This document shows positions 9,243 through 17,503 of a stretch of 64,000 bases of DNA, piece by piece. The notes beneath the pieces were generated by a model. It ran no database searches and was not told the origin of the DNA. It saw only the letters and a list, made by a program, of their open reading frames with translations. The DNA is from a virus. Made by a program: the position numbers and the translations under genes. The first letter of the stretch is position 1. Each line of letters opens with the position of its first letter. The stretch is taken from the IMG/VR virus record IMGVR_UViG_3300046321_000098, positions 1 to 64,000 of that record; one strand, 5' to 3'.

Positions 9243-10028
9243 ATGAATAATAAATTTAAACCCACGGATGCTGTACTAGATAACATCCAAAGAGGTATTG
9301 CTCTTAGTAAGAAATATGAGCGAAACTCTTTTGCTGGTCAGCACCGCAAACAGCAAGTTGATATTACTAAGTCCTACTTAGTCAACGGCTTTGACATTAA
9401 AGCTGTGAGTAATATCTATCACACACTGTCTAAATTAGAGAAATCAATTAAACCTGATACTCGTTTGTGGGATGGTGGTTGTACTGATGACGTGATTAAA
9501 TATTATGCTCATGGTGGTAAGGCGGGACTTGCTTGGTCAAGGTTAGTCTTAAAAGAACAAGGAATGCTTGACTCTTATAAAAGAGATGTTACTACGGCTG
9601 AAACAGAAGAAACTGAAAACGACTCTATTGGAAGCATCGGAGTTCTGAAGTCAGTCGATGAGATGCAACGGATGGCAACCTTTGTTGTACTGGAGCCTCA
9701 AGATGATTCAGGCATGACGAGTGACTTGCATGGAGATTACTATGACGCACAGACTGTAGAAAAAGCTTGTAGGAGTTTTAATAACCAGTGCAAAAAAGCT
9801 AATCTTTTTCATGCTGTTGAAACCACAGCATTCACCTTCGTAGAGTCATATATAACACCTGCTGACATGATTATCAATGAAACTTTCATTAAGAAAGGAA
9901 CGTGGTTAGCAACAATCCAAGTAAGTGAAGAACCTGAGTACGAATTTATCTGGCAAGGTATCCTTTCTGGCGAGTTCAATGGGTTATCTATTCAAGCTAT
10001 GGGGACAGTAGAACAACTCACAGATTAA
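9243..10028 (+). CDS. XkdF-like prohead protease
   Basis: 261 residues. The C-terminal ~130 residues match the XkdF putative serine protease pattern: LHGDYYDAQTVEKACRSF, then NLFHAVE, FVESYI, KKGTW and the ending GEFNGLSIQ with a following Gly. The His in NLFHAVE and the Ser in VESYI are candidate catalytic residues. The N-terminal ~100 residues are extra and helical. The position directly upstream of a scaffold-like gene, decoration and major capsid genes fits capsid maturation. The start has a GGAAAAT leader. Activity itself is inferred from family. Confidence 0.75.
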   Translation: MNNKFKPTDAVLDNIQRGIALSKKYERNSFAGQHRKQQVDITKSYLVNGFDIKAVSNIYHTLSKLEKSIKPDTRLWDGGCTDDVIKYYAHGGKAGLAWSRLVLKEQGMLDSYKRDVTTAETEETENDSIGSIGVLKSVDEMQRMATFVVLEPQDDSGMTSDLHGDYYDAQTVEKACRSFNNQCKKANLFHAVETTAFTFVESYITPADMIINETFIKKGTWLATIQVSEEPEYEFIWQGILSGEFNGLSIQAMGTVEQLTD

Positions 10029-10035
10029 GGAACAC

Positions 10036-11058
10036 ATGACAAAAATTAAAGCAACAAAAAAACTTACTGATATTGACTTCAGCGGCAAGAATGCTGCTGT
10101 AGCACTTGTCGGAAAAGCAAACGGTGGAGCAGCCAACGGTTTCACTTCATTATTAGTCAAGTCGGCTAAATATACTGATGAGCATGTTGAGAAGGCTGCA
10201 AAGATACGTATCACTATGAGTATCGAGGACTTCTTGGTCAAGTTTTATGGGCTGTGGCACGACGAAGCTGAGGTACTAGCCAGAGCACTTGGGTTTGATA
10301 CCAAGTCTGACGAGGAAATTCCAGACACTTACGAAGACTACATTGCCTCGCAAGTAGCAGCAATTGAGGTCTTAAAGGGTTTAGAACAATCTGAGGATGT
10401 TAATAAGTCCCTATCAGAACTTGAACCCGACGATTACTTAGCACTTTTGAAGTCACAAGAACTCTTGGAAAAGGCGTTCAAGAAGATTGACAAAGGTGCA
10501 ACAAATTCTAAGCCAACTGTTAAGACGGTTAGCAGCGAAGAAGGCACTTCTATTGCCGTGGCATCTGCCAAAGAAGTAGAAAAAGCAAAAGCTGAAGACG
10601 TGTCTTCTAGCGAAACAAAACCAACGGAGAAATCTAAGATGACAGTTAAAACAGTCGAACAAGAAGTGATTGTGGAAATGGTCGAGAAGTCCCAATTTGA
10701 GAGCATTGAAAAAGCGCTCAAAGAACAGGCTGTAGCTCTTGAAAAAGCCCTCGAAACAGTAAAACAATTTGAAAAAGAAAAAGCCGAAGCAGTCCAGAAG
10801 TCCCGCAAAGATTTGTTGACAGCAACAGTAAAGGATGCAGACAAGGTGGAGGCTTTGTTTAAAGGCTTTGCAAATGTTGAGTCTCAGGAGATTTTTGAAA
10901 GTGCCATTAAAGCCCTAGAAGGCATGATGACAGCACAAACAAATTCAGACTTGTTCAAAGAATTAGGTGCTAGCACTCAAGCTCTAAAACAAGATGAAGA
11001 TACACCCTTGATGAAAGCAGCTAAGGCTGCCGCCGCACAAGCCAAGTCTACAAAATAA
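10036..11058 (+). CDS. Scaffold-like capsid assembly protein
   Basis: 340 residues, highly charged, Lys/Glu/Ala-rich, with a long predicted coiled coil at about residues 190-270 (repeats of KALKEQ and EKALET) and a Lys-rich tail (KAAKAAAAQAK). This composition and its place between protease and decoration genes are typical of scaffolding proteins that line the procapsid and are removed by the protease. The N-terminal ~110 residues look folded. No sequence family is certain. Confidence 0.65.
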   Translation: MTKIKATKKLTDIDFSGKNAAVALVGKANGGAANGFTSLLVKSAKYTDEHVEKAAKIRITMSIEDFLVKFYGLWHDEAEVLARALGFDTKSDEEIPDTYEDYIASQVAAIEVLKGLEQSEDVNKSLSELEPDDYLALLKSQELLEKAFKKIDKGATNSKPTVKTVSSEEGTSIAVASAKEVEKAKAEDVSSSETKPTEKSKMTVKTVEQEVIVEMVEKSQFESIEKALKEQAVALEKALETVKQFEKEKAEAVQKSRKDLLTATVKDADKVEALFKGFANVESQEIFESAIKALEGMMTAQTNSDLFKELGASTQALKQDEDTPLMKAAKAAAAQAKSTK

Positions 11059-11078
11059 TTTAATTAAGGAATAACAAG

Positions 11079-11474
11079 ATGTCTGTAATCGCAACTTCGA
11101 CGCATACAAAGTCAAATGTGCTCAAAAAAGAAATTTGGGCGGGTGAGGGTTTCGCTGAAACTGTTATCGTAATCAATGATACCGCTGGTACTCTCTTGGT
11201 AGGTACAGTTCTCGGTAAAGTAACTGCCACTGGTAAGTACAAACGTGCAGTTCAAACAGCAGTAGACGGTTCAGCAGTAGCTGCAGCTATCGTGATGAAT
11301 GAACAAACAATTCTCGGCGCTACGGATACTAAAGCTGTTGCCCTGACTCGGGGCTTCGCTAAAGTCTCTAAAGCAGGTCTAGTTCTGGATGCAACTTATG
11401 ACTTGCAAGCAGAAAAAGATGTTATCTATGCGTCTCTTGAAGCCCTAGGTATTCAAGTTTTGGACACTATCTAA
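11079..11474 (+). CDS. Head decoration protein (lambda gpD-like)
   Basis: 131 residues, just before the major capsid gene. The pattern SNVLKKEI..GEGFAETVIV, GTVLGKVTATGKY and a later G-rich beta core match the head decoration family that trimerises on expanded capsids and stabilises them. A clear AAGGAATAAC leader precedes ATG 11079. Length fits the gpD family (about 110-130). Confidence 0.85.
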   Translation: MSVIATSTHTKSNVLKKEIWAGEGFAETVIVINDTAGTLLVGTVLGKVTATGKYKRAVQTAVDGSAVAAAIVMNEQTILGATDTKAVALTRGFAKVSKAGLVLDATYDLQAEKDVIYASLEALGIQVLDTI

Positions 11475-11495
11475 TAATTAAGGAAAATATATAAC

Positions 11496-12518
11496 ATGAC
11501 AACCCGCAGCTTTACAAATAGCTTTGAAGTAGTTGATAGCACTCGTGAACTTAACACCTTGCCTCAGACATGGACACTCTTAAGTGATTCTGGTTTGTTC
11601 AAGGATGAGTTCTTGTCGCAAAACGTAGTCACCTTCCAAGAAACCAAAGGTTCTATTGCAATAGTTAAAGACCAAATCCGTGGTTCAAAACCACAGACTA
11701 CCTCCAACGATTTGCGTAAGATTCACTCTTACTCTTTGACTCACCACCCTCTGACGGATGCCTTGTACCCTGACGATATTGCTGGTAAGTCAGCTTATGA
11801 TGATTTGAACTCCGCTGACACTGAAGCAAAAGCTTTGTTGCGTAAAATGCAAAAGATTCAAAAGTCGTTCGATGTGACTAAAGAGATTGCACGTTTCCAG
11901 ACTATTACAACTGGTGCAGCTTGGGCACCGAATGGTACAGTAGTCGCTAACTACTACACGGACTTTGGTTTCACTCGTAATGAGGTTGACTATGTGTTTG
12001 GTACATCCACGACAGACATTGCAGCTAAGTGCGAAGCAATCATCCGTGGCTTCCAAGATTCAGCGACAGACGGTGTAATTATCAATTCTGTTACTGCATA
12101 TTGCAGCCCTGTGTTCTTTGCTAAACTGATTAACCACGCCCGTGTTCAGACAGCTTACACTTACTTCACATCTACAACTGGTCAAAATGTGTTGCGTGAA
12201 CGTGCTGGTGGTATGGGTCTGTATCGTCGCTTCACTTATGCCAATATCAACTTCGTTGAAGTGCCGACAGTCTTGGCAGGTCAGGCGCTTATTCCAAGTG
12301 GTGATGCGTATTTTATAGCTGAGTCAGATGATGACTCATTCGTTACAGTGTATGGCCCTGCAAACCGTTTCGGCTTGGTTAACACTATTGCAATGCCTCA
12401 GTATTTGTGGCAATTCCGTGACCCTCGTGGCACAGAAATCACGCTTGAAGCTGAGTGCAATATGCTCTCCCTGTTGAAGCGTCCTAACTTTGTTGCTCGT
12501 GGCTTTAGCTCCACTTAA
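11496..12518 (+). CDS. Major capsid protein (lambda gpE-like)
   Basis: 340 residues; main shell protein with an HK97-type fold of the lambda gpE group. Visible signatures are the N-terminal segment with SGLFKDEFL, then a Gly-rich RERAGGMG loop with FTYANINFVEV, and the near-terminal MPQYLWQFRDPRG. Length matches gpE (341). Leader AAGGAAAAT. A strong intrinsic terminator follows at 12536-12560, which would set apart the high-expression head genes. Confidence 0.9.
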   Translation: MTTRSFTNSFEVVDSTRELNTLPQTWTLLSDSGLFKDEFLSQNVVTFQETKGSIAIVKDQIRGSKPQTTSNDLRKIHSYSLTHHPLTDALYPDDIAGKSAYDDLNSADTEAKALLRKMQKIQKSFDVTKEIARFQTITTGAAWAPNGTVVANYYTDFGFTRNEVDYVFGTSTTDIAAKCEAIIRGFQDSATDGVIINSVTAYCSPVFFAKLINHARVQTAYTYFTSTTGQNVLRERAGGMGLYRRFTYANINFVEVPTVLAGQALIPSGDAYFIAESDDDSFVTVYGPANRFGLVNTIAMPQYLWQFRDPRGTEITLEAECNMLSLLKRPNFVARGFSST

Positions 12519-12535
12519 TACAGAGTAATAAGATT

Positions 12536-12560
12536 GCCCTCTTTATTGAGGGCTTTCTTC
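12536..12560 (+). terminator. Intrinsic terminator after the capsid gene
   Basis: GCCCTC (12536-12541), loop TTTATT, GAGGGC (12548-12553), then TTTCTTCT. Perfect 6-bp GC-rich stem with a pyrimidine tail, 17 nt after the major capsid stop. It likely attenuates transcription into the connector genes. Confidence 0.8.
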
Positions 12561-12620
12561 TAAGGCTACCTTTGTTGTTGGTTTTAGAAGAGATACAAAC
12601 AAAAAGAAAAGAGAAACACC

Positions 12621-13037
12621 GTGGCTTTAAACCTTATTCAGCAAGTACGTCTTTTGACACAAGACAACGCCGTGGGCTTTTACTTTGTGACAGATGAAGA
12701 AATTCAGTTCTTCCTAGACCGCAATAATCAAAACGTAAACAAGACAGCGTTAGAAGTAGCTAAAGTTATTCTGTTGCAACTGAGCATGTGGAGTGCTAAT
12801 GAAACTGTAGACATCTTCTCCGTAACAGGTGGAAGTAAATCAGCAGAACAGTACCGACTCTCCTTGCAAATGTTTCTACGCTCTCCTGAACTCAATCCAG
12901 TATTTGCAAATGTAAATGCTTATGCAGGTGGGATTAGTCTAATTGATATGCAAGCTAATGTAGATAACTCAGATAACAACTACATTTGCACTCCTAACAG
13001 TTCAACTGCACAGACTGTACAAAACTTTGGAGTCTAG
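12621..13037 (+). CDS. Head-tail connector/adaptor protein
   Basis: 138 residues, GTG start after AAAGAGAAACACC. Helical N-terminus (LNLIQQVRLLTQDN, then FYFVTDEEIQFFLD) resembles small adaptor proteins that sit under the portal. First of four connector/tail-completion genes after the capsid. The C-terminal third is Asn-rich. Position is the main support; the specific family is uncertain. Confidence 0.65.
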   Translation: MALNLIQQVRLLTQDNAVGFYFVTDEEIQFFLDRNNQNVNKTALEVAKVILLQLSMWSANETVDIFSVTGGSKSAEQYRLSLQMFLRSPELNPVFANVNAYAGGISLIDMQANVDNSDNNYICTPNSSTAQTVQNFGV

Positions 13038-13039
13038 TA

Positions 13040-13399
13040 ATGGCTAACAGATTTCTACTAGCAAGCATTGACGCTGTGAAACGCAATGGACTATCTTGCA
13101 ACTACATAAAAGTTCAAACTGGTGTTTACAATGTCGAGACTGGATCGGTTACTAATACTGAGACGACTTATCCTGTAGTGATGTATAAAAAACACATTAA
13201 GACAAGTCAGTACAATTACCCAAACTTAATAGGTAAAGATGTTGGTGTATTTTACTTAGCTAACTATCAATTAACTTTTACACCTTCTGTTAAAGATAAA
13301 ATTTTCTACGATAACCAGACTTATATTGTAGAGTCCTTCGAGAACTGTGTAGCTCACTCACAGACCGTCCTATTCAAAATTCTAGCTGTGAGGACTTAG
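13040..13399 (+). CDS. Head-tail joining protein (stopper-like)
   Basis: 119 residues, beta-rich, starting 2 nt after the previous stop. Features such as TTYPVVMYKKH, QLTFTPSVKDKIFYD and a C-terminal VLFKILAVRT fit the small beta-barrel stopper or joining proteins placed here in siphoviruses. No catalytic motif. Assigned by order and size. Confidence 0.6.
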   Translation: MANRFLLASIDAVKRNGLSCNYIKVQTGVYNVETGSVTNTETTYPVVMYKKHIKTSQYNYPNLIGKDVGVFYLANYQLTFTPSVKDKIFYDNQTYIVESFENCVAHSQTVLFKILAVRT

Positions 13400-13400
13400 T

Positions 13401-13862
13401 GTGATTACCGCTGATGAGAGTGAATGCAGTAAATCCCTGCAGGAGTACAGAATTGAAGTAGAACGTAAACTCAAAGCGATGGTTTCAGGGTTTGCAAGAG
13501 AGATAGCTGAGACAGCTTCCTCAAAGACTACTATTGGCGATGAAACTAAGCTCTATGACTTATACGCCGCGCGTGAACTAGCCAGAGGTATCGACGCAAA
13601 AGCAGGCTTCCACAAAGGAGCTTGGGTATACACCGAAGGTGGTCTAACCTTTGACCCTAAAATTTACTCCACAGGTATGATGGCAAACGAAGTTGAATAC
13701 CAAGCCCAAGCTAACTACAAGATTGGTGATAGCTTTTCAATCGGTGCAGAAGGTACAGCTTATGAGATGCTTCAAGAGCGTGATGATATTGAAGGTGAAA
13801 CCCTTTCAGCCATTCAGACCGCCCACAAAGTGGATTTGAAGCGTTTTTACGATGAAGGATAA
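13401..13862 (+). CDS. HK97 gp10-like tail-joining protein
   Basis: 153 residues, GTG start immediately after the previous stop. A helical N-terminal part (LQEYRIEVERKLKAM) is followed by a beta region with YDLYAARELARGI and ANYKIGDSFSIG. Order (adaptor, stopper, gp10-like, terminator) matches siphovirus tail-completion genes. The family link is by pattern and position. Confidence 0.6.
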   Translation: MITADESECSKSLQEYRIEVERKLKAMVSGFAREIAETASSKTTIGDETKLYDLYAARELARGIDAKAGFHKGAWVYTEGGLTFDPKIYSTGMMANEVEYQAQANYKIGDSFSIGAEGTAYEMLQERDDIEGETLSAIQTAHKVDLKRFYDEG

Positions 13863-13864
13863 CT

Positions 13865-14281
13865 ATGCCTATATTGGCAACAAAAAGAGCGTTAGAACGC
13901 CGTTTAACAGCTTTAACCCCCACTGTACCGACAGCCTTTGAGGGTGTGAGTTTTGAGCCACCTACAACTCTATATCAGCGATGTCAGTTTCGTATTGATT
14001 CACCAGAGGACACAACATTAAGTGCAGGTACTGGCATTGGATATTACAGAGAACGGATTCAATTTCAAGTCTTTGTAATTGCAGAACCAAACCAAGGTAC
14101 AGCCGCAGCACTTACCCGTGCCGAACTGATTAGAAATCTCTTTAAAAAAGGTACAACCCTTTTAGAAGGTAGTTACAGAATATATGTTCTAACTACACCA
14201 AAGGTGGGGTCTACAGCACAGATTGGTACGAGGTCTATTGTGCCTGTGATGGTTGATGTGATTACAGAAGTCTATTCGTAG
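13865..14281 (+). CDS. Tail terminator / tail completion protein (DUF4128-like)
   Basis: 138 residues. The pattern PILATKRALERRL, then GVSFEPP and YYRERIQFQVFV with a C-terminal IVPVMVDVITEVY fits the DUF4128/gpU-like minor tail proteins that cap the tail tube. It ends directly before the second structured RNA and the broken GIY-YIG gene; the tail tube gene follows those. Confidence 0.7.
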   Translation: MPILATKRALERRLTALTPTVPTAFEGVSFEPPTTLYQRCQFRIDSPEDTTLSAGTGIGYYRERIQFQVFVIAEPNQGTAAALTRAELIRNLFKKGTTLLEGSYRIYVLTTPKVGSTAQIGTRSIVPVMVDVITEVYS

Positions 14282-14287
14282 GTTTAT

Positions 14288-14359
14288 AAACAGGCTAGGG
14301 GTTGCTCCCGAAACAGAAGAGTCATTACCTTCTCTTGCCTTGTTTTCTTTTTAGTAATG
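14288..14359 (+). ncRNA. Structured leader RNA, copy 2 (three-way junction plus pseudoknot)
   Basis: Same fold as 2829-2896. P1 pairs 14288-14295 with 14337-14339 and 14341-14345, keeping one bulged T (14340). P2 pairs 14298-14300 with 14307-14309. P3 pairs 14316-14319 with 14329-14332, plus one A-T pair. The P3 loop CATTAC (14323-14328) pairs with GTAATG (14354-14359). Three P1 pairs and two pseudoknot pairs differ from copy 1 by compensatory change. A T-rich run (TTTTCTTTTT) follows P1. It precedes the GIY-YIG gene. Confidence 0.7.
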
Positions 14360-14376
14360 TTCTTTAATGGAGAAGT

Positions 14377-15147
14377 ATGCTTTTATTAACAAAAGACAAA
14401 TTGAACCAAATACTTAAGCAAAATCGTGGAAAATCTTACACTTATGGGCTGTGTCGTGGTTCAGGGGATTTATTCTATGTGGGTGTAGGGATACGCCAAA
14501 GAGTTCTTAATCATACCTATGAACATGAACTAAATCGTGGTGGGAATAAGCATAAAATAAGTATTATTAAAAGAAAATAAAACATACTTTAGACTGTTAT
14601 TTTTTAATTCTCTTTTAATAAGGATAGAGCAGTTTGTCTTGAGGTGGAAAAAGATTTAATAAGAAAGTTTGGACGTTCAGATATCCAAACAGGCTCACTG
14701 ACAAACTTGACAAATGGCGGTGAAATTGGCGCAAACGGTGTGGTTGTTTCTGCTGAAACTAGATTAAAACTCTCCGAAAAAGTACAGGAAAGAGTTGAAG
14801 TAATAAGAGAACAACAACGCGAACGCTGGAAAATTTTAACAGAGGATGAGAAACTGCAACGCATCCTTAACATGACGCGCGGCAGTGGTACTCCTGAGCA
14901 TCTTGCTAAGTTATCAAAGGCACAACTGAAAAAGTGGAGTAATCCAGAGTACAAAAAACGTCTCTCGAAGATACAAGTAACAGCCCAAGGTGCTCTTGCA
15001 GAAGACCATAGAAGAAGAACAACAGCTTACTGGGCAAACCCAGAAAACAAAGAAAAACGATTAGAACAGAATAGGTTACGAAGGGCTGCAAAGTTAAGTA
15101 ACCCTGTCTTGAGTCCGATAGAAGAACGGGTTGCTGTACCCACTTAA
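14377..15147 (+). pseudogene. GIY-YIG homing endonuclease broken by two frameshifts
   Basis: The N-terminal GIY-YIG half is in 14377-14580 (SYTYGLC, DLFYVGVG, RVLNHTYEHEL). The C-terminal half, in the same frame from about 14608 to 15147, has LEVEKDLIRKFGR, GSLTNLTNGGE and helical DNA-binding repeats (KKWSNPEYKKRLS). Between them the frame holds three stops, but frame 3 reads IKHTLDCYFLILF across 14577-14615, exactly the missing linker. Reading through needs -1 near AAAATAAAA (14574-14582) and +1 near CTCTTTT (14610-14616). It is a decayed gene, a sequencing artefact in A and T runs, or, least likely, recoded. An intact enzyme would be about 250 residues. Confidence 0.8.
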
Positions 15148-15197
15148 AAACAGGACATTTTGCAAAATGTATTTTATAAGTAAACAAGGAATCAATA

Positions 15198-16409
15198 ATG
15201 CCATCAATTTCACGTGGAACGGCGAAAGTAATCGCCTACAAAAAAGAAACAACATTCGGTGTCTTAGCAGGCGCTGCCTCTGGTAAACAACTTCGCCGTG
15301 TTACAGGTAATTTCAATTTAAGCAAAGAAACTTACGAGTCAAACGAAATTCGCTCAGACCGCCAATTAGCGGATTATCGTCACGGTGTTCGTAGTACAGA
15401 GGGTTCATTGAACGGTGAACTGTCGCCTAATTCTTACTCTGATTTTATCCAAGCAATTCTTGCTAGGGACTTTACAACTGGAGCTATCGCTACAGGCTTG
15501 ACAGTAACTATTGCAGCTTCTGGTTTGTTGTGGACAGTCACTCGTACTGCAGGCTCATGGTTGACAGATGGTATGACTGTTGGTAAAGTTATTGCTCTTA
15601 CAGGTGGGACACTAAACGTACTGACTACAGGTAAGAATTTATTGATTGTAGCTACGACAGCTCTGGTATTAACTGTCAAGGTTCTTAACAACACAGCCCT
15701 CTTTACAGATACAGCGGTAGCATCTGTTACCGCAACAGTGCGAGGTAAAGACACTTTTGTTCCTGCTACTGGACATACCGACCAATCTTTCACCGTAGAA
15801 GAGTGGTACTCCGATATTGCTCAGTCAGAGGTGCATACAGGTTTAAAAGTAGGCTCAATGAACACGCAGCTACCTGCCACTGGTTTAGCCACTGTGGACT
15901 TCTCTTTCCAAGGGAAGGACTTGACACAGACAGGTACTGCTCAGTATTTCACTACTCCTACAGCACAAGGTACAAATGGTATTTTTGCTGCAGTACAAGG
16001 TGCAGTCATTGTAAATGGACAACCTGTGGCACTGATTACTTCAGCGGATTTCTCAATCGAACGTGCTCTGGAAAATGCTGTTGCGGTGGGTTCAAACTCA
16101 GTTGCAGATATTTTCACAGGACGTATTAAGGCAATGGGTAACCTCAGTGTTTACTTCCAAGACGCTGTGTTCCGTGACTACTTTAAAGATGAGACTGTTG
16201 TTTCTTTAGTTTTTGCAATGACCACATCTGATGCAGCAAATGCGGATTTTGTAAGTTATGTTTTACCTAAAGTAAAACTTGGGTCATTCACCAAAGATGA
16301 CCAAGAGCTAGGTTTAGTCGCCAGTACTTCGTTCCAAGCGTTACTTAATGACATTTCAACAGGTGGTCTACCCTTGACCACTGTTGCAGTACAAGACAGT
16401 ACACTGTAA
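15198..16409 (+). CDS. Major tail tube protein
   Basis: 403 residues. The N-terminal pattern (SRGTAKVIAYKKETTFG, SNEIRSDRQ, GSLNGELS) matches tail tube proteins of long-tailed phages. A Thr/Val-rich insert at about residues 95-180 looks like an Ig-like surface domain, and the tube fold resumes after it (SFTVEEWYSD, FSFQGKDLTQTG). Leader AAGGAATCAATA. A terminator follows, then a fresh promoter for the chaperones and tape measure. Confidence 0.85.
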   Translation: MPSISRGTAKVIAYKKETTFGVLAGAASGKQLRRVTGNFNLSKETYESNEIRSDRQLADYRHGVRSTEGSLNGELSPNSYSDFIQAILARDFTTGAIATGLTVTIAASGLLWTVTRTAGSWLTDGMTVGKVIALTGGTLNVLTTGKNLLIVATTALVLTVKVLNNTALFTDTAVASVTATVRGKDTFVPATGHTDQSFTVEEWYSDIAQSEVHTGLKVGSMNTQLPATGLATVDFSFQGKDLTQTGTAQYFTTPTAQGTNGIFAAVQGAVIVNGQPVALITSADFSIERALENAVAVGSNSVADIFTGRIKAMGNLSVYFQDAVFRDYFKDETVVSLVFAMTTSDAANADFVSYVLPKVKLGSFTKDDQELGLVASTSFQALLNDISTGGLPLTTVAVQDSTL

Positions 16410-16427
16410 TTAAACTCTAGTGAGTTC

Positions 16428-16460
16428 AACCCCCTCAGAGCAATCTGTAGGGGGTTTTTT
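16428..16460 (+). terminator. Intrinsic terminator after the tail tube gene
   Basis: AACCCCCT (16428-16435) pairs with AGGGGGTT (16449-16456); the loop contains a further AGA/TCT pairing, and TTTTTT follows. Strong rho-independent terminator 19 nt after the tube stop. Confidence 0.9.
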
Positions 16461-16497
16461 ATTGCTTATCTTCTACCCTAATTCCTGCATCTTTCAC

Positions 16498-16526
16498 TTG
16501 ACAATTTTGTAACCTTATGTTACAAT
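16498..16526 (+). promoter_or_regulatory. Strong promoter for tail chaperone / tape measure genes
   Basis: Consensus TTGACA (16498-16503), 17-nt spacer, TACAAT (16521-16526) with TGT before it. TTGTAAC (16507-16513) and GTTACAA (16519-16525) form a dyad with 5 nt between. Best match to consensus of the three late-type promoters. A 99-nt leader separates it from ATG 16626. Confidence 0.85.
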
Positions 16527-16625
16527 AGATTATGTGCGATTAATAATATCTATAACAATTGCACAAGACCAAGGTTCAATTCTGAGCCTTTTTAATTTAC
16601 TCACTAGAACATAAAGGAACTAAAT

Positions 16626-17057
16626 ATGTCGTTTGATCTAATAAAACATGACCCCGCCAAACTCGCAGAGGCTGGTTACACCTTCCCAATCGTCACGCCA
16701 GACGGTAACATTCAGGAAGCTACCCTCACCGTCCGTGGCGCACATTCAGCTAAAGTACGCACCTTTCAACGCAGCATCCAAAACCAATGGCAACAGCGTG
16801 ATGCAGCAGCTAAGCGACGTGGAAAAGAAAAAGCGGACGAGTTGACTCCAGAGGAGTATGACGAACTCGGTGTTCGTTCAGCTTGTGCCCGTCTGATTGG
16901 GTGGACTGGACTTGTTGAGAACGGCAAAGAGGTTGTCTACTCAGAGTCTGAAGCAGAACGCTTAATGACTGCACATCAGTTCTTACGGGAGTTGGTGGTC
17001 AGTGAAAGCGAGAACTCAGGAAATTTTACCCAAAAGAAGACATCGCTCAAACCTTAG
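16626..17057 (+). CDS. Tail assembly chaperone (gpG-like)
   Basis: 143 residues, upstream of the tape measure. Charged, mostly helical, with AAAKRRGKEKADEL and a conserved-looking CARLIGWTG. In many long-tailed phages this gene makes G and a rarer G-T fusion by frameshifting. A classic slippery heptamer A AAT TTT lies at 17021-17027, ten codons before the stop, and the -1 frame is open into the next gene. Leader AAAGGAACTAAAT. Confidence 0.8.
   Translation: MSFDLIKHDPAKLAEAGYTFPIVTPDGNIQEATLTVRGAHSAKVRTFQRSIQNQWQQRDAAAKRRGKEKADELTPEEYDELGVRSACARLIGWTGLVENGKEVVYSESEAERLMTAHQFLRELVVSESENSGNFTQKKTSLKP
17021..17027 (+). other. Candidate -1 programmed frameshift heptamer (AAATTTT)
   Basis: In the zero frame the codons are gga aat ttt acc. 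Slippage from AAT TTT to AAA TTT gives Asn-Phe followed by YPKEDIAQTLEYC in the -1 frame, open to 17407. The heptamer has the X XXY YYZ form. The fusion would be about 260 residues (134 + 126). Synteny with the tape measure supports it; no stimulatory structure was established. Confidence 0.7.
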
Positions 17058-17407
17058 AATACTGCAAGCAAGAATTTGAGGGCAGTGTGTCTGGTTCCAA
17101 CGGGTCTAGTATCCGTGATCAGTTGATGAATGTCTGGAAACAAACAGGGCACAAACCTAAAGAGTTAGAAAATCTAACTGAAATACCTAGTTCTTGTATT
17201 GAGGTTTGGCAATGGTTTCTACAACTCAATGAAACAAGGTCTTCAAATGGTTTCGGGTTTGACCCTATTGGATACGGGGACATCTGTGCTTTTTTCCAAT
17301 TGATTCAAATAGTGCCTGAGATGTGGGAACTAGATTTGATTAGGGGATTGGACAGGACTGTACTTGGGGTATACGCTGCAAAGCAAAAAGCAGACAGTAA
17401 AAAATAG
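17027..17407 (+). CDS. Tail assembly chaperone C-terminal (gpT-like) part, reached by frameshift
   Basis: The frame is open upstream of any good start; an internal GTG at 17087 exists but has no strong leader. The segment reads KEDIAQTLEYCKQEF, then WKQTGHKPKELEN and a Trp/Phe-rich end, ending KQKADSKK. A G-T fusion chaperones the tape measure during tail assembly in lambda-like phages. Between this gene and the tape measure an HNH gene has inserted; the 96-nt gap 17408-17503 contains a possible hairpin but no gene. Confidence 0.7.
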   Translation, partial: YPKEDIAQTLEYCKQEFEGSVSGSNGSSIRDQLMNVWKQTGHKPKELENLTEIPSSCIEVWQWFLQLNETRSSNGFGFDPIGYGDICAFFQLIQIVPEMWELDLIRGLDRTVLGVYAAKQKADSKK

Positions 17408-17503
17408 TAAGATTAACAGCGTCAGTCGTAGGCATACGCGCAAGTGAAGTTCTGCTCCAACAGAGACTCATCTGATGTTTGTTTTAAAATGTTTTGGAGG
17501 ACA

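Noticed and set aside
17408-17503. Third copy of the pseudoknotted RNA before the HNH gene at 17504
   Set aside because: The gap can form a small hairpin, but the GGCTAGGG, P1 and pseudoknot strands are missing.
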